NCBI GenBank assembly: GCA_963738545.1
Contig: CAVTXA010000007.1
Coordinates: 434,001 to 498,000 of the forward strand
Direction of reading: 5' to 3'
DNA from: Bog-756 sp963738545
Lineage (GTDB): Bacteria; Actinomycetota; Acidimicrobiia; Acidimicrobiales; RAAP-2
DNA length: 64,000 bases
The notes beneath the pieces were generated by a model. It searched no databases. It saw nothing but the letters and a program-made list of their open reading frames with translations, and was not told where the DNA came from. The position numbers were made by a program, and so were the translations under genes. Of this stretch, positions 54,692 through 63,304 are shown in pieces. Position 1 is the stretch's first letter, and the number at the start of each line of letters is the position of its first letter.

Positions 54692-55776
54692 GGGATCGCC
54701 TCGTCGGGCTGCTGGTCCATCCATGCCAGTAGGGACTCCACGCCGTCCTCGAGTCTCCACGCCGGCTTCCATCCGAGGTCCAGTTCGGCGAGGGAGATGT
54801 CGGCAAACGCTGCCCTCACGTCACCGTCGCGGAACTTCCCGCTTGTTTTGGGGGGCGGGGCATCCATGCGGCGGGCCATCATGCCGGCCAGTTCTTTCAC
54901 CGTCGTGCCGTGTCCCGATCCGAGATCGAGTGTCCGCTGGCGATCCGGCGGGTGGTCGAGAGCTGCCAGCAATCCGTCCACCACGTCATCGATAAAGACG
55001 AAGTCCCGGACGATCTCGCCATCCTCGTAGACGTCAATCTCCTGGTGCATCTTGGCCAGCCGTGCAAACAGCGTGACAATGCCGGTATACGGATTTCCCA
55101 GTGACTGGCCAGGACCGTACACGTTCTGGAATCGGAGGACGGACAGCGGCGAACCCATTGCCGCGCACCATGCTCCGAGGATGTGCTCTTGGGCAAGCTT
55201 GGTGGCACCATAAATACTGGTGGGCAGCGGAGGAGTCGTGTGTGCGCCGCTCGGTTCAGGGGTGATCGGACCCGGGCCGGGGGCGACAGGGTCCCACCGA
55301 CCGGCGGCGAGGTCCGCATGGCTTCGCACCGGTGGGCTGAAGATCGTCTCGCCGCACCTCCACTGGCCCTCGCCGTAGACGGCACGGGATGAGGCCAACA
55401 CGATATGCGAGGGCACCAGGCCGGCCGCTCCGAAAGCATCGGTCATACGCGTGGTACCGACCACGTTCACGGCACTGTGTCGGCTTCCCTCGGTGAGTGA
55501 CTGTCCCGTCCCCGTCTCCGCTGCGAGGTGCACGACGGCCTCGGGCTCGAGGATCCGGAGTGTGGCTGCCCAACTCTCTGGACTGGTGACGTCGACCGGG
55601 AGGAGGCGCACGTCAGGGTGGAGCCGCTGAGGCAGCCCGGGCCGATGGTGGATCTGGGGGTGGAGCACGTCCATCACGGTGACTCGGTCGCCCCGCTCCA
55701 CCAGACGAGTCGACAGTTCGCAGCCTATGAATCCGGCTCCGCCAGTGATGAGAATCGATCGGGAGGTGGGCGTCAT
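54688..55776 (-). CDS. NDP-sugar epimerase/dehydratase (extended SDR)
   Basis: A 362-residue nucleotide-sugar epimerase or dehydratase. It has ILITGGAGFIGCELSTRLVERGDRVTVMDV at the N-terminus, VVHLAAETGTGQSL, SIYGATKLAQE as the catalytic Tyr-x3-Lys, and LRFQNVYGPGQSLGNPYTGIV. It supplies an activated sugar for the glycosyltransferases of the island. The ATG at 55776 directly precedes the Rossmann motif; a longer frame to 56409 is out of step with real coding. The GT2 gene starts inside its stop codon. Confidence 0.87.
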   Translation of the reverse strand: MTPTSRSILITGGAGFIGCELSTRLVERGDRVTVMDVLHPQIHHRPGLPQRLHPDVRLLPVDVTSPESWAATLRILEPEAVVHLAAETGTGQSLTEGSRHSAVNVVGTTRMTDAFGAAGLVPSHIVLASSRAVYGEGQWRCGETIFSPPVRSHADLAAGRWDPVAPGPGPITPEPSGAHTTPPLPTSIYGATKLAQEHILGAWCAAMGSPLSVLRFQNVYGPGQSLGNPYTGIVTLFARLAKMHQEIDVYEDGEIVRDFVFIDDVVDGLLAALDHPPDRQRTLDLGSGHGTTVKELAGMMARRMDAPPPKTSGKFRDGDVRAAFADISLAELDLGWKPAWRLEDGVESLLAWMDQQPDEAIP

Positions 55777-55967
55777 GGGCTTCGGGGAGGCTCCGCTTCG
55801 GTGCCGGTGGAGACACTGACGTCGACCAAGTCCTGTGGATCGGAGCACCGGCTCATCCGGCACCGAGGTTAGCACCGGGTCTGTCCCCTGCCAGGTACCC
55901 GAACCCGCCCCAGGCGCCACCGACGAGGTGCCGGCTTCCTGGTCAGCTGTTCGCTGATATCCGGGCC

Positions 55968-56894
55968 CTAGCGGAGCAGGCTGGCCGCCATCCCGTCCAG
56001 GATGTCCGCCTCCGACACCAGGCACTCGTCGAACCCGAACCGGGTCATGACCGCGGCCAGGATCAGCGCTCCACCCACGATCACATCCTCCCGTCCCGGT
56101 ACCATCCCGGCCCGGTCCAACCGGGCCACCGTGACTTCGGAGGCCAGCGTGCGGTACCAGTCGTAGACGTCGCCGACGCTGAGCACGGCGTGGTGGACCC
56201 GATCCCTGTCGTAGCGCTCGAGACCCAAGTAGAGGGACGCCAGGGTGGTGACCGTCCCGGCCAGGCCGACCAGGCGGTGGGCGGCCAGGAACTTGGGGTG
56301 GTCGGCGATGGCCTGGTCCAACAGCTCGTTCACCATGGCCTCCGCTTCTGCAAGCTGGGCGGCGGTGGGCGGGTCGGAGGTGAGAAACCGTTCGGTGATC
56401 CGCACGCACCCCACCTGGAGGGACACGACGGAGAGCTCAGGGTCATCGGGCCCCGTGCCCGCCACCAACTCGGTCGAGCCCCCACCGATGTCCAGGATCA
56501 GAAACGGGCCCTCCGTGTGTCCGAGATCCGAGAGTGCCCCGGCCATGGACAGCCGTCCCTCCTCGGTCCCCGCCAGCAACTCCGGCTCGATGCCGGTGAC
56601 CTCCCCGGCCGCGGCCAGAAACTCGGCTCCGTTGGACGCGTCCCGTGCCGCCGAGGTGGCGGCCAGGCGGCCGCGGACCACGGAGAACTTGTCCATGACC
56701 TGACGGAACTCCCGGAGCACGGAGAGGCAGCGTTCGATGGACTCCGGGGCCAATCGCCCGGTGGAGTCGACCCCGGCTCCGAGCCGGGTGATCTGCATCA
56801 GACGTTCCAGGGTCGACCCGTCACTGTCGACGACGAGCAGGCGGGTGGAGTTGGTGCCGCAGTCGATGGCAGCGACGGCTCCCACTCGGTCCAT
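55968..56894 (-). CDS. ppx: Ppx/GppA family exopolyphosphatase
   Basis: A 308-residue protein of the ASKHA superfamily. It has VAAIDCGTNSTRLLV (phosphate-binding loop), the conserved LDIGGGSTELVAG block, VGCVRITERF, LVGLAGTVTTLASLYLGL and ATSAARDASNGAEFL. It hydrolyses polyphosphate or pppGpp. It is the last gene of the eno - FtsB-like - DUF501 - ppx run. AAGGGGAG ends directly before the ATG, so a GTG three codons later (56885) may be the real start. Confidence 0.92.
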   Translation of the reverse strand: MDRVGAVAAIDCGTNSTRLLVVDSDGSTLERLMQITRLGAGVDSTGRLAPESIERCLSVLREFRQVMDKFSVVRGRLAATSAARDASNGAEFLAAAGEVTGIEPELLAGTEEGRLSMAGALSDLGHTEGPFLILDIGGGSTELVAGTGPDDPELSVVSLQVGCVRITERFLTSDPPTAAQLAEAEAMVNELLDQAIADHPKFLAAHRLVGLAGTVTTLASLYLGLERYDRDRVHHAVLSVGDVYDWYRTLASEVTVARLDRAGMVPGREDVIVGGALILAAVMTRFGFDECLVSEADILDGMAASLLR

Positions 56895-56958
56895 CTCCCC
56901 TTGCTACCACGGTCGACCTGGGAGAACCACCCCCGGTGGCCGGGGAGCACTCCAGACC

Positions 56959-57474
56959 TCAGCTCGGATGCAGCCCGATCCTCTGGGCGGTCCACGCCCC
57001 GACCGGGTCGTCGGCACCGGTCAGCCACCAGGCCAGATGGGCGTGGAGGCACTTGACCCCCCGGCGGGTGCCCCCCACGCCCCCGGTCGGCCTCGGACCC
57101 CGGTGGTCGCGGTCGATGAGGGCGTCCCGTTCCTCCGCGTAGATCGCGTGGGCTGCCTCGATGACCGCCATAGGGACGGCGTCCTCGGCCTGCCGGACGC
57201 CGCCGGTCGACTCGAGCCGGCTGACCTCCTCCCGGAGCGTGGGATCGACGAGCCAGTACCGGGTGGGCATGGGCGTGCCGTCATGGAGGAAGGGGGCGTT
57301 GGCGATGACCGCCGGCCTACCGTCGTCGGCCCGCACGACCACCTCGAAGTCCCCGGATGGTCTTCGGCCGAGCAACTCGGCCACCGCTTCGAGGTCGGCG
57401 GCCGCATCCGGGGTGTGTTGGCCATCAGGCCCGTCCCCCGCTCGGTCAGACCCGACCTTCGGGTCGTCGGTCAC
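56959..57474 (-). CDS. DUF501 family protein
   Basis: A 171-residue protein of the DUF501 family, nearly always found beside FtsB/DivIC-like, eno and ppx genes in actinobacteria. It has VAELLGRRPSGDFEVVVR, PAVIANAPFLHDGTPMPTRYWLVDP, and a cysteine/histidine region CLHAHLAWWL near the C-terminus. Its function is unknown. The GTG start overlaps the FtsB-like stop as GTGA. Confidence 0.88.
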   Translation of the reverse strand: MTDDPKVGSDRAGDGPDGQHTPDAAADLEAVAELLGRRPSGDFEVVVRADDGRPAVIANAPFLHDGTPMPTRYWLVDPTLREEVSRLESTGGVRQAEDAVPMAVIEAAHAIYAEERDALIDRDHRGPRPTGGVGGTRRGVKCLHAHLAWWLTGADDPVGAWTAQRIGLHPS

Positions 57475-59057
57475 CGCCAGAATTCGAGGGTGTCGGCGAC
57501 GCGCCCCCAGTACGAGGACGGTGTGGGGGCCGGTGCCGAGCTGTTGGACACTGCGGTTGCCGCTGCACTCTTGCCCGTGGCCAGCGCAGACGAACCCGCC
57601 GCCGTGGCCGGGATGGGGGTGGGGAGCACCTGCTGAGGCGAGAGATCGGGCGCGTTGTTGGGGGCCACCAGGGGCTGGCTTCCGGGGTCGCCGGAGGTGG
57701 GTGCTCCTGGTGTGGTGGTGTCCGTCTTGCTGCTCGGGGGCAGCACGTCGTAGAGGGTCTGGCCCGGAGTCACCATCTGGAGGTCACCTCGCGCCAGCTC
57801 ATTGATGGCCACGTTGGACTTGAGGGCGTTCTCCTGTTCGGTGAGCGCCTTGTTCTCGTGCTGCACCTGGGCGAGCTGGGCGCTCGCCGCCGCCAGCTGG
57901 TGGTGCTGGCCCAGGATCGAGGAGAGCGGGAAGTTGGTGGCCAGAATGGCGAGGGCGAACACACCGGCGAGGGCCAACGGAATCCGTCGACGGCGCTCGA
58001 GGGGCGTGGTGGGCGTCTTCTTCTTGGCTTGCTTTTTCCTGGCCCTCTTGCTCTCGGCCTGCTTCTTGTTGGAGGGCGTCTGTCCGGCTTTGCGCCACCG
58101 AAGCCTCCGCGTGGTTGCCTGGTCGGATGCCTTGGAAGTCGTCGCCTCGGAGGCTGAGCCCTTTCGGCCGACGAGAGGCAGCGCCCAGCGGGCGGCCGTC
58201 GAGATTTCCTCAGCCGTGGCGGAAGTTGATGCGGCCGGCCGGGCCGGTGAGGCGGGGCGGCGGCGAGACTCGTCCCTCGAGACGCCTGACCCCCGATGCC
58301 ATCGCCCGCCTCCCCGTGACGCCCGCGGTCCTTTGGGCGGGCCAGCCGTCTTCCTCGAGGGAGCAGCCGAGCCATCTGCGTCGTCGGCCGAGCCGGACGT
58401 GACCGATCGGTTGGGCTCGTCGGCTCGCAGGGCCTCGGCGATGCTCACGCCGTCGGCAAGGCCGATCTCCGGAGCCGCGTGATCAGTGGAGCCTGCTGTT
58501 GCTCCCCCGGTCGGGGCTCCCGGTGCGGGAAGCTTGAACACCCGCGGCGGACGATCGGTCGCACCCCTGGCGGCCCAGGGAAGGGCGAGGCCCAGCGCCC
58601 TCGCTCCTTTGACCCCACGGGGGGAGGCGGACGACGCCCCTACCTCTGGAGTCGGTGGCACCGCAGGCGTGGGTGGCTGGGATGGCGGAGCCTTCGACCT
58701 CGGCTGTGTGGTCCGTCCGCCACTGGGACCGAGGGCAATCGGTTGCGACCGGCGGTGGATCAGTGGCTCCGCCGCCGACTCGGTCGAGCCAGTGTCCGGG
58801 GCCGGCGCCGCCGGGAGCGCTCGGGCCGGTCGCGCTGCGTCCCTCGCCGGGGACGGCACGACTTGTTTGACCAGTTTGGCCAGCTTGGCCGCCCGGGCGT
58901 CGGACCGTTGGGCGGCGGCCATGGCTGCCGCGGTGATCTCGGCCCGCTTGGCCAGTTCCTCGGGGGTGGCTCCGGTCAGGCCGGTGGCCGCGTTGAACGT
59001 GCGGGGAGGGACTGGGGCCTTGCCCCTCCGAGCGCGGGCGTGGGCCCGGGTGCTCAC
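57471..59057 (-). CDS. FtsB/DivIC-like septum formation initiator with long disordered N-terminus
   Basis: A 528-residue protein. A very long proline/alanine/arginine-rich disordered region (about residues 1-335) precedes one membrane helix (IPLALAGVFALAILATNFPL, about 355-375) and a coiled coil (HHQLAAASAQLAQVQHENKALTEQENALKSNV). LARGDLQMVTPGQTLYDVLPPS follows, the typical end of the septum initiator FtsB/DivIC. The family is usually near 100-220 residues, so the N-terminal extension is unusual. The GTG start overlaps the eno stop as GTGA. It acts at the division septum. Confidence 0.85.
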   Translation of the reverse strand: MSTRAHARARRGKAPVPPRTFNAATGLTGATPEELAKRAEITAAAMAAAQRSDARAAKLAKLVKQVVPSPARDAARPARALPAAPAPDTGSTESAAEPLIHRRSQPIALGPSGGRTTQPRSKAPPSQPPTPAVPPTPEVGASSASPRGVKGARALGLALPWAARGATDRPPRVFKLPAPGAPTGGATAGSTDHAAPEIGLADGVSIAEALRADEPNRSVTSGSADDADGSAAPSRKTAGPPKGPRASRGGGRWHRGSGVSRDESRRRPASPARPAASTSATAEEISTAARWALPLVGRKGSASEATTSKASDQATTRRLRWRKAGQTPSNKKQAESKRARKKQAKKKTPTTPLERRRRIPLALAGVFALAILATNFPLSSILGQHHQLAAASAQLAQVQHENKALTEQENALKSNVAINELARGDLQMVTPGQTLYDVLPPSSKTDTTTPGAPTSGDPGSQPLVAPNNAPDLSPQQVLPTPIPATAAGSSALATGKSAAATAVSNSSAPAPTPSSYWGRVADTLEFWR

Positions 59058-60343
59058 GCGCCCGCACTCCACGAGGAGAGTGCCTCGCCGCCCCGGAATC
59101 CCGCCGACTCCCCCAGCATCTCCTCGATCCGGAGCAGTTGGTTGTACTTGGCCACCCGGTCGGAGCGGGCCGGGGCGCCGGTCTTGATCTGTCCGCAGTT
59201 GGTGGCCACGGCCAGGTCGGCGATGGTGGTGTCCTCGGTCTCCCCCGACCGGTGGGACATCACGCACGAGTAGCCCGACCGCGTGGCCAGCGCCATGGTG
59301 CCGAGCGTCTCGGTGAGCGAGCCGATCTGGTTGACCTTGACCAGGATCGAGTTGGCGGTGGCGGCGGCGATGCCCCGGCGCAGCCGCTCCTCGTTGGTGA
59401 CGAAGAGGTCGTCCCCGACCAGTTGGACCGAGCCGCCGAGGGCTCCGGTCAGCGCCGCCCAGCCGTCCCAGTCGTCCTCGGCCATACCGTCCTCGATGGA
59501 CACGATCGGGTAGCGACCGACCAGGTCCACCCAGTAGTCCACCATCGCCTCCGACGAGAGGGTGCGACCCTCACCGGCCAGCACGTAGCTGCCGTCCCGG
59601 TAGAGCTCGCTGGTGGCCGGATCCATGGCGATGGCGATGTCCTGGCCCGGGGCCCGCCCGGTGGCTTCGATGGCCTCGACCAGGATCTTCACCGCCTCCT
59701 CGTTGGACGGCAGGTTGGGGGCGAAGCCTCCCTCGTCGCCGACGGTAGTGGACAGCCCGCGCTGCTTCAGCACCGAGGCCAGGGAGTGGTAGGTCTCGAC
59801 CCCCCAGCGCAGGGCCTCGGAGAACGATGCTGCGCCCACCGGCATGATCATGAACTCCTGGAGGTCGATGGAGTTGTCGGCGTGGACGCCCCCATTGACC
59901 ACATTCATCATGGGCACGGGCAGCACGTGGGCGTCGCTGCCGCCCACGTAGCGGAACAGCGGAAGCCCCAGCTCGTCAGCAGCGGCCTTGGCCGTGGCCA
60001 GCGAGACCCCGAGGATGGCGTTGGCCCCCAGCCGGGACTTGTTGGGTGTCCCGTCGGCGTCGATCAGGGCCAGATCCACCGCCCGCTGGTCGAGGGCGTC
60101 GGCCCCGTTGAGGATCTCGGCCATCTCGCCGTTGACGTTGGCCACGGCCTGGAGGACACCCTTGCCCCCATAGCGGTCGCCGCCGTCGCGCAGCTCGGCC
60201 GCTTCGAACGAACCGGTGGACGCCCCCGAGGGCACGATGGCCCGTCCCACGGCACCCGAGTCGAGGATCACCTCGACCTCGACCGTGGGGTTGCCGCGCG
60301 AGTCCAGAACCTCGCGGCCGATGACCTGTTCGATGAAACTCAC
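59054..60343 (-). CDS. eno: Enolase
   Basis: A 429-residue glycolytic enzyme that converts 2-phosphoglycerate to phosphoenolpyruvate. Its marks are GREVLDSRGNPTVEVEV at the N-terminus, SGASTGSFEAAELRDG, LSTTVGDEGGFAPNL, SIEDGMAEDDWDGW, ILVKVNQIGSLTETL and the catalytic-loop end VMSHRSGETEDT. Length and motifs are standard. The GTG start has AGGAG about 12 bases upstream. It is the first gene of the eno - FtsB-like - DUF501 - ppx group, coupled by GTGA to the next gene. Confidence 0.97.
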   Translation of the reverse strand: MSFIEQVIGREVLDSRGNPTVEVEVILDSGAVGRAIVPSGASTGSFEAAELRDGGDRYGGKGVLQAVANVNGEMAEILNGADALDQRAVDLALIDADGTPNKSRLGANAILGVSLATAKAAADELGLPLFRYVGGSDAHVLPVPMMNVVNGGVHADNSIDLQEFMIMPVGAASFSEALRWGVETYHSLASVLKQRGLSTTVGDEGGFAPNLPSNEEAVKILVEAIEATGRAPGQDIAIAMDPATSELYRDGSYVLAGEGRTLSSEAMVDYWVDLVGRYPIVSIEDGMAEDDWDGWAALTGALGGSVQLVGDDLFVTNEERLRRGIAAATANSILVKVNQIGSLTETLGTMALATRSGYSCVMSHRSGETEDTTIADLAVATNCGQIKTGAPARSDRVAKYNQLLRIEEMLGESAGFRGGEALSSWSAGA

Positions 60344-60467
60344 TGTGCGTAGCCACTCCTGTCGCTGGTGTGGGAAAAACTACCATCCGCGACCCCCCAG
60401 ACCAGGGCATTCGACCGGTGCCGACGATCAGATCAGGTCGGCGCCCGAGGTCGGGGCGTCGTCGGTC

Positions 60468-61991
60468 TCAGCCGTGCTGTTCGACCGAGCTCCGGAATCG
60501 ACCCGCCCGCGCCCGCAGGGCCGTCTCCGGATCTACACCGAGCTGACGGGCCACATTGGCCAGGGAGAAGAGGAGTTCCCCGAGGTCCTGTTCGGTCTCC
60601 GCACCTCCTCCGGCCCCGTCGCTGACTCGGGTGCGGTCGTCCCCACCGGACGCCAAACGTCCCACCCCGTCAGCCACCCGGGCCGCCTCCTCGGCCACCC
60701 CGGGGAGGACCATCCCCACGGCCAAGGCCTTGCGCTGCAGTTTGGCCGCCAGCGCCAGGGAAGGGAGAGCACCCGGAATCCCCTCGGTCACGCTGGTCCG
60801 GCCCTTCTCGGCCAGCTTGAGCGCCTCCCAGTTGCTGGCCACCTGCTCGGGGGTGTCGGCGGTCACGCCGCCGAACACGTGGGGGTGCCGGGAGACAAGC
60901 TTGTCGTGAACGCCCCGGGCCACGTCGGCCAGGGTGAACCGGCCGGCCTCGGCGGCCAGGGTGGCGTGGAAGTAGACCTGGAAGAGGAGATCACCGAGCT
61001 CCTCTTCCAAGTGGGCCACGGCCCGCTCCTCGGTCCCGGTGCGGTCGCCGTCCGCCTCCCCCACCGTCGATCCGACGGTCGTACCGATGGCCGCGCCCTC
61101 GTCCACAGCGGTCAGTGCATCGATGGCCTCGAGGACCTCGTAGGACTCCTCTTGGAGGTGGCGGGCCAGCGATCCGTGGGTCTGGCGCCGGTCCCAGGGG
61201 CACCGTTCCCGGAGGATGTGGACCAGCTCGTCGAGCCGGACCAGCTCGGCGGCCACCGGGGCGGCCAGGCGGGGAATCCACAGCGAGGTCAGGTGGTCGG
61301 GGGCGAACGTCCGGTCCAGGTCGTGCCACGCCACCTCCCCCACCCACTCGTCGGCCAGTCCGAGATGGTGCAGCACCGTCACCGGTTCGGCCGGGGCCCG
61401 GTCGACGGACAGCTTGATGTCGGAGAGAACGGCCCTGCTCCAGCACTGGGCCACCAGAAGCGGTCCGTGCTCGCCGGCCGCGTCGACGGCGAAGGTCTCG
61501 CCGTCGACGACCCGGACGCCGGCGGTGACCGGATCCACCCCGAGACGCTCGAAGGCCAGATCGAGAAAGGACACCCCCGGATGCACGACCAGGATCACCG
61601 AACCGCCGGCCACCATCGGGTGCCTGCGCAAAAGGGCCACCGTGGCCTCGGCCACACTGGGAGAGCCGGGCACGGCGTAGACCACAGAACCGTTGGGGGC
61701 GACGTCGGTGGCCGCGGTCACCAGATCCTCCACGATGGCCCGGTAGACGCCGTCAAAGGTGTCGACCGTCTCGTAGTGGTGATCGAAACTCGGGGCCCCG
61801 GGGTGGAGGACCGCCGCCGGGTGCCGGTGGGTGCGGAAGAAGAGCGTTGCGGCTCCGGCCATCAGGTGCAGGGCCTCGTCGGTAACGAGTTCGGGCCCGG
61901 CCGGACCGAGACCCACCACGTCGATCCTCGCCGTAGCAGGCGGCGTCTTCTCGTCCGATTGGGTCACGCCATCATCGTCCAATCGAGGCAT
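60468..61991 (-). CDS. mazG: MazG nucleotide pyrophosphohydrolase with tetrapyrrole-methylase-like domain
   Basis: A 507-residue fused protein as in YabN/MazG. Residues about 20-225 form the SAM-dependent tetrapyrrole-methylase-type domain (IDVVGLGPAGPELVT, VYAVPGSPSVAEATVALL). From about 250 the MazG domain follows: DELVHILRERCPWDRRQTHGSLARHLQEESYEVLEAID, EEELGDLLFQVYFHATLA with the metal-binding ExxE. A second partial MazG repeat ends the protein (DLGELLFSLANVARQLGVDPE). It removes non-canonical nucleoside triphosphates. A GTG at 61967, five bases after the SurA stop, is an alternative start. Confidence 0.92.
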   Translation of the reverse strand: MPRLDDDGVTQSDEKTPPATARIDVVGLGPAGPELVTDEALHLMAGAATLFFRTHRHPAAVLHPGAPSFDHHYETVDTFDGVYRAIVEDLVTAATDVAPNGSVVYAVPGSPSVAEATVALLRRHPMVAGGSVILVVHPGVSFLDLAFERLGVDPVTAGVRVVDGETFAVDAAGEHGPLLVAQCWSRAVLSDIKLSVDRAPAEPVTVLHHLGLADEWVGEVAWHDLDRTFAPDHLTSLWIPRLAAPVAAELVRLDELVHILRERCPWDRRQTHGSLARHLQEESYEVLEAIDALTAVDEGAAIGTTVGSTVGEADGDRTGTEERAVAHLEEELGDLLFQVYFHATLAAEAGRFTLADVARGVHDKLVSRHPHVFGGVTADTPEQVASNWEALKLAEKGRTSVTEGIPGALPSLALAAKLQRKALAVGMVLPGVAEEAARVADGVGRLASGGDDRTRVSDGAGGGAETEQDLGELLFSLANVARQLGVDPETALRARAGRFRSSVEQHG

Positions 61992-63150
61992 CAGGACACG
62001 GCCGAGGCCGGGTCACGTGCCGGTGGACGTGCGTTTCACCAGAGGGGCCTGACCCGCACACCGCTCCGAGGAGGAACTGCGAGGGCGGGGACACGGGGGG
62101 GACGACCCGTAGGCCTAGCCAGGTCCCGTACTGGGGATCGACGGAGACGTCCGAGGTCCGGGCGAACCGCACGATCTCCCTGCTGACCCTGTTCACGTTG
62201 GCCGTGGACTGCAGAAGCTCACGGCGGGCCACGGTGCCGGCCTGGGTCAGTGGGGCCACGGTCTGGCTGGTCACCTCGTAGATGACCCACTGGCCGTTGC
62301 TCGGGTCCTGCACCGGGGGAATGGGCTGGCCCACGGTCACCGACGACACGGACAGGGCCTGTTCGACCTGGGCCTGGGTGTAGTTACAGCCGAGGGCGCC
62401 GCCGTTGGCCGCCGTCTGGGTGTCGAGGGAGTTGGCCTTGGCCACGCTGGCGAACGTCTCCCCTGCGTTGAGCTGGGCCACCAGTTGGTTGGCGTGGGCC
62501 TGGGTGTCGGTGGCGATCAGGCTCACGCATGCCGTGGTGAACTGGGCCAGATTGGCGTTGTAGTACTGGGCCACGGCGGCCAGGGACAGGTCGGCCCCAC
62601 GGGCCAACAGCTTCTCGTCGACGGCCTGGTTCCGGACCTGGGCCAAGCGGATGGGGTTCGGCAGGGCCGTCAGGAGGGCCTTGCCGGTGATGCTGGCCCC
62701 GGTGGCGTCCTGGCAGAACGAGAGGGTCCCCGTCTGGGAGGACTGCTGGACGGCGGCGCTGATCTCCCCGTCGAGGGTCGACTCGAAGTCGGATGTGGCC
62801 ACGGCGAGGTCGGAGGACGAGATGGTGATGCCCTTCGAGCCGGCGTACTGCAGGGCCAACAGGTCGCCGACCTGATTGTTCAAGATGGCATTGGCGAAGG
62901 TCATGGAGTAGGTGCCCGACCCGCCGGTCCCCTGGCCCGAGGTCTGGGCCAGCTGGGCGCTCTCCAGCTGGAGGAGGCAGCTCCCGGCGGCGGTGGTCTG
63001 GAGGGTGTGGAGCTGGCTGTTGAGCGTGCCCGTGGAGATGGTGGCGCCGTTGGCCGTGGCTGCGGGCGGGGTGATGTCGCAGGCCGAGGCGAGCACCCCG
63101 GCGGCGACCACGGCGAGGACCACGACGGCCCCGGAGAGTTGGCGCTTCAC
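61972..63150 (-). CDS. SurA-like peptidyl-prolyl isomerase lipoprotein
   Basis: A 392-residue predicted lipoprotein: the signal VKRQLSGAVVVLAVVAAGVLASAC ends in a lipobox at Cys about residue 24. The N-terminal SurA-type segment and a rotamase-like segment (ATDTQAHANQLVAQLNAGETFASVAKANSLDTQTAANGGALGCNYTQAQVEQAL) follow. The final 30 residues, after PPSQFLLG, are arginine/histidine-rich and may be out of frame. GTG at 63150 is chosen because GATAAC (63159-63164) lies nine bases upstream and the lipoprotein signal starts there. It is followed by mazG with a 20-base overlap. It assists folding of exported proteins. Confidence 0.8.
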   Translation of the reverse strand: MKRQLSGAVVVLAVVAAGVLASACDITPPAATANGATISTGTLNSQLHTLQTTAAGSCLLQLESAQLAQTSGQGTGGSGTYSMTFANAILNNQVGDLLALQYAGSKGITISSSDLAVATSDFESTLDGEISAAVQQSSQTGTLSFCQDATGASITGKALLTALPNPIRLAQVRNQAVDEKLLARGADLSLAAVAQYYNANLAQFTTACVSLIATDTQAHANQLVAQLNAGETFASVAKANSLDTQTAANGGALGCNYTQAQVEQALSVSSVTVGQPIPPVQDPSNGQWVIYEVTSQTVAPLTQAGTVARRELLQSTANVNRVSREIVRFARTSDVSVDPQYGTWLGLRVVPPVSPPSQFLLGAVCGSGPSGETHVHRHVTRPRPCPDASIGR

Positions 63151-63304
63151 GGCCGGGATGTTATCGGGTGGGCGGATCCGCTCCAGATCGGTCACGGAAT
63201 CCGGATCGGACATGGGGCCAGATCCGGCACGGCAGCCAGATCGGACCGCAGGCGGCCACCACGGAAGGCCGGGAACCGGTGGCGGTGTCTCCTCGAGGCC
63301 GGCC

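Noticed and set aside
59138..60352. Long open frame opposite enolase
   Set aside because: It mirrors a fully conserved eno gene and has glycine/histidine-rich GC-driven composition without a ribosome site or family motif.
60216..62186. 656-codon frame opposite mazG
   Set aside because: Composition is typical of antisense frames in high-GC DNA, and mazG on the minus strand explains the region.
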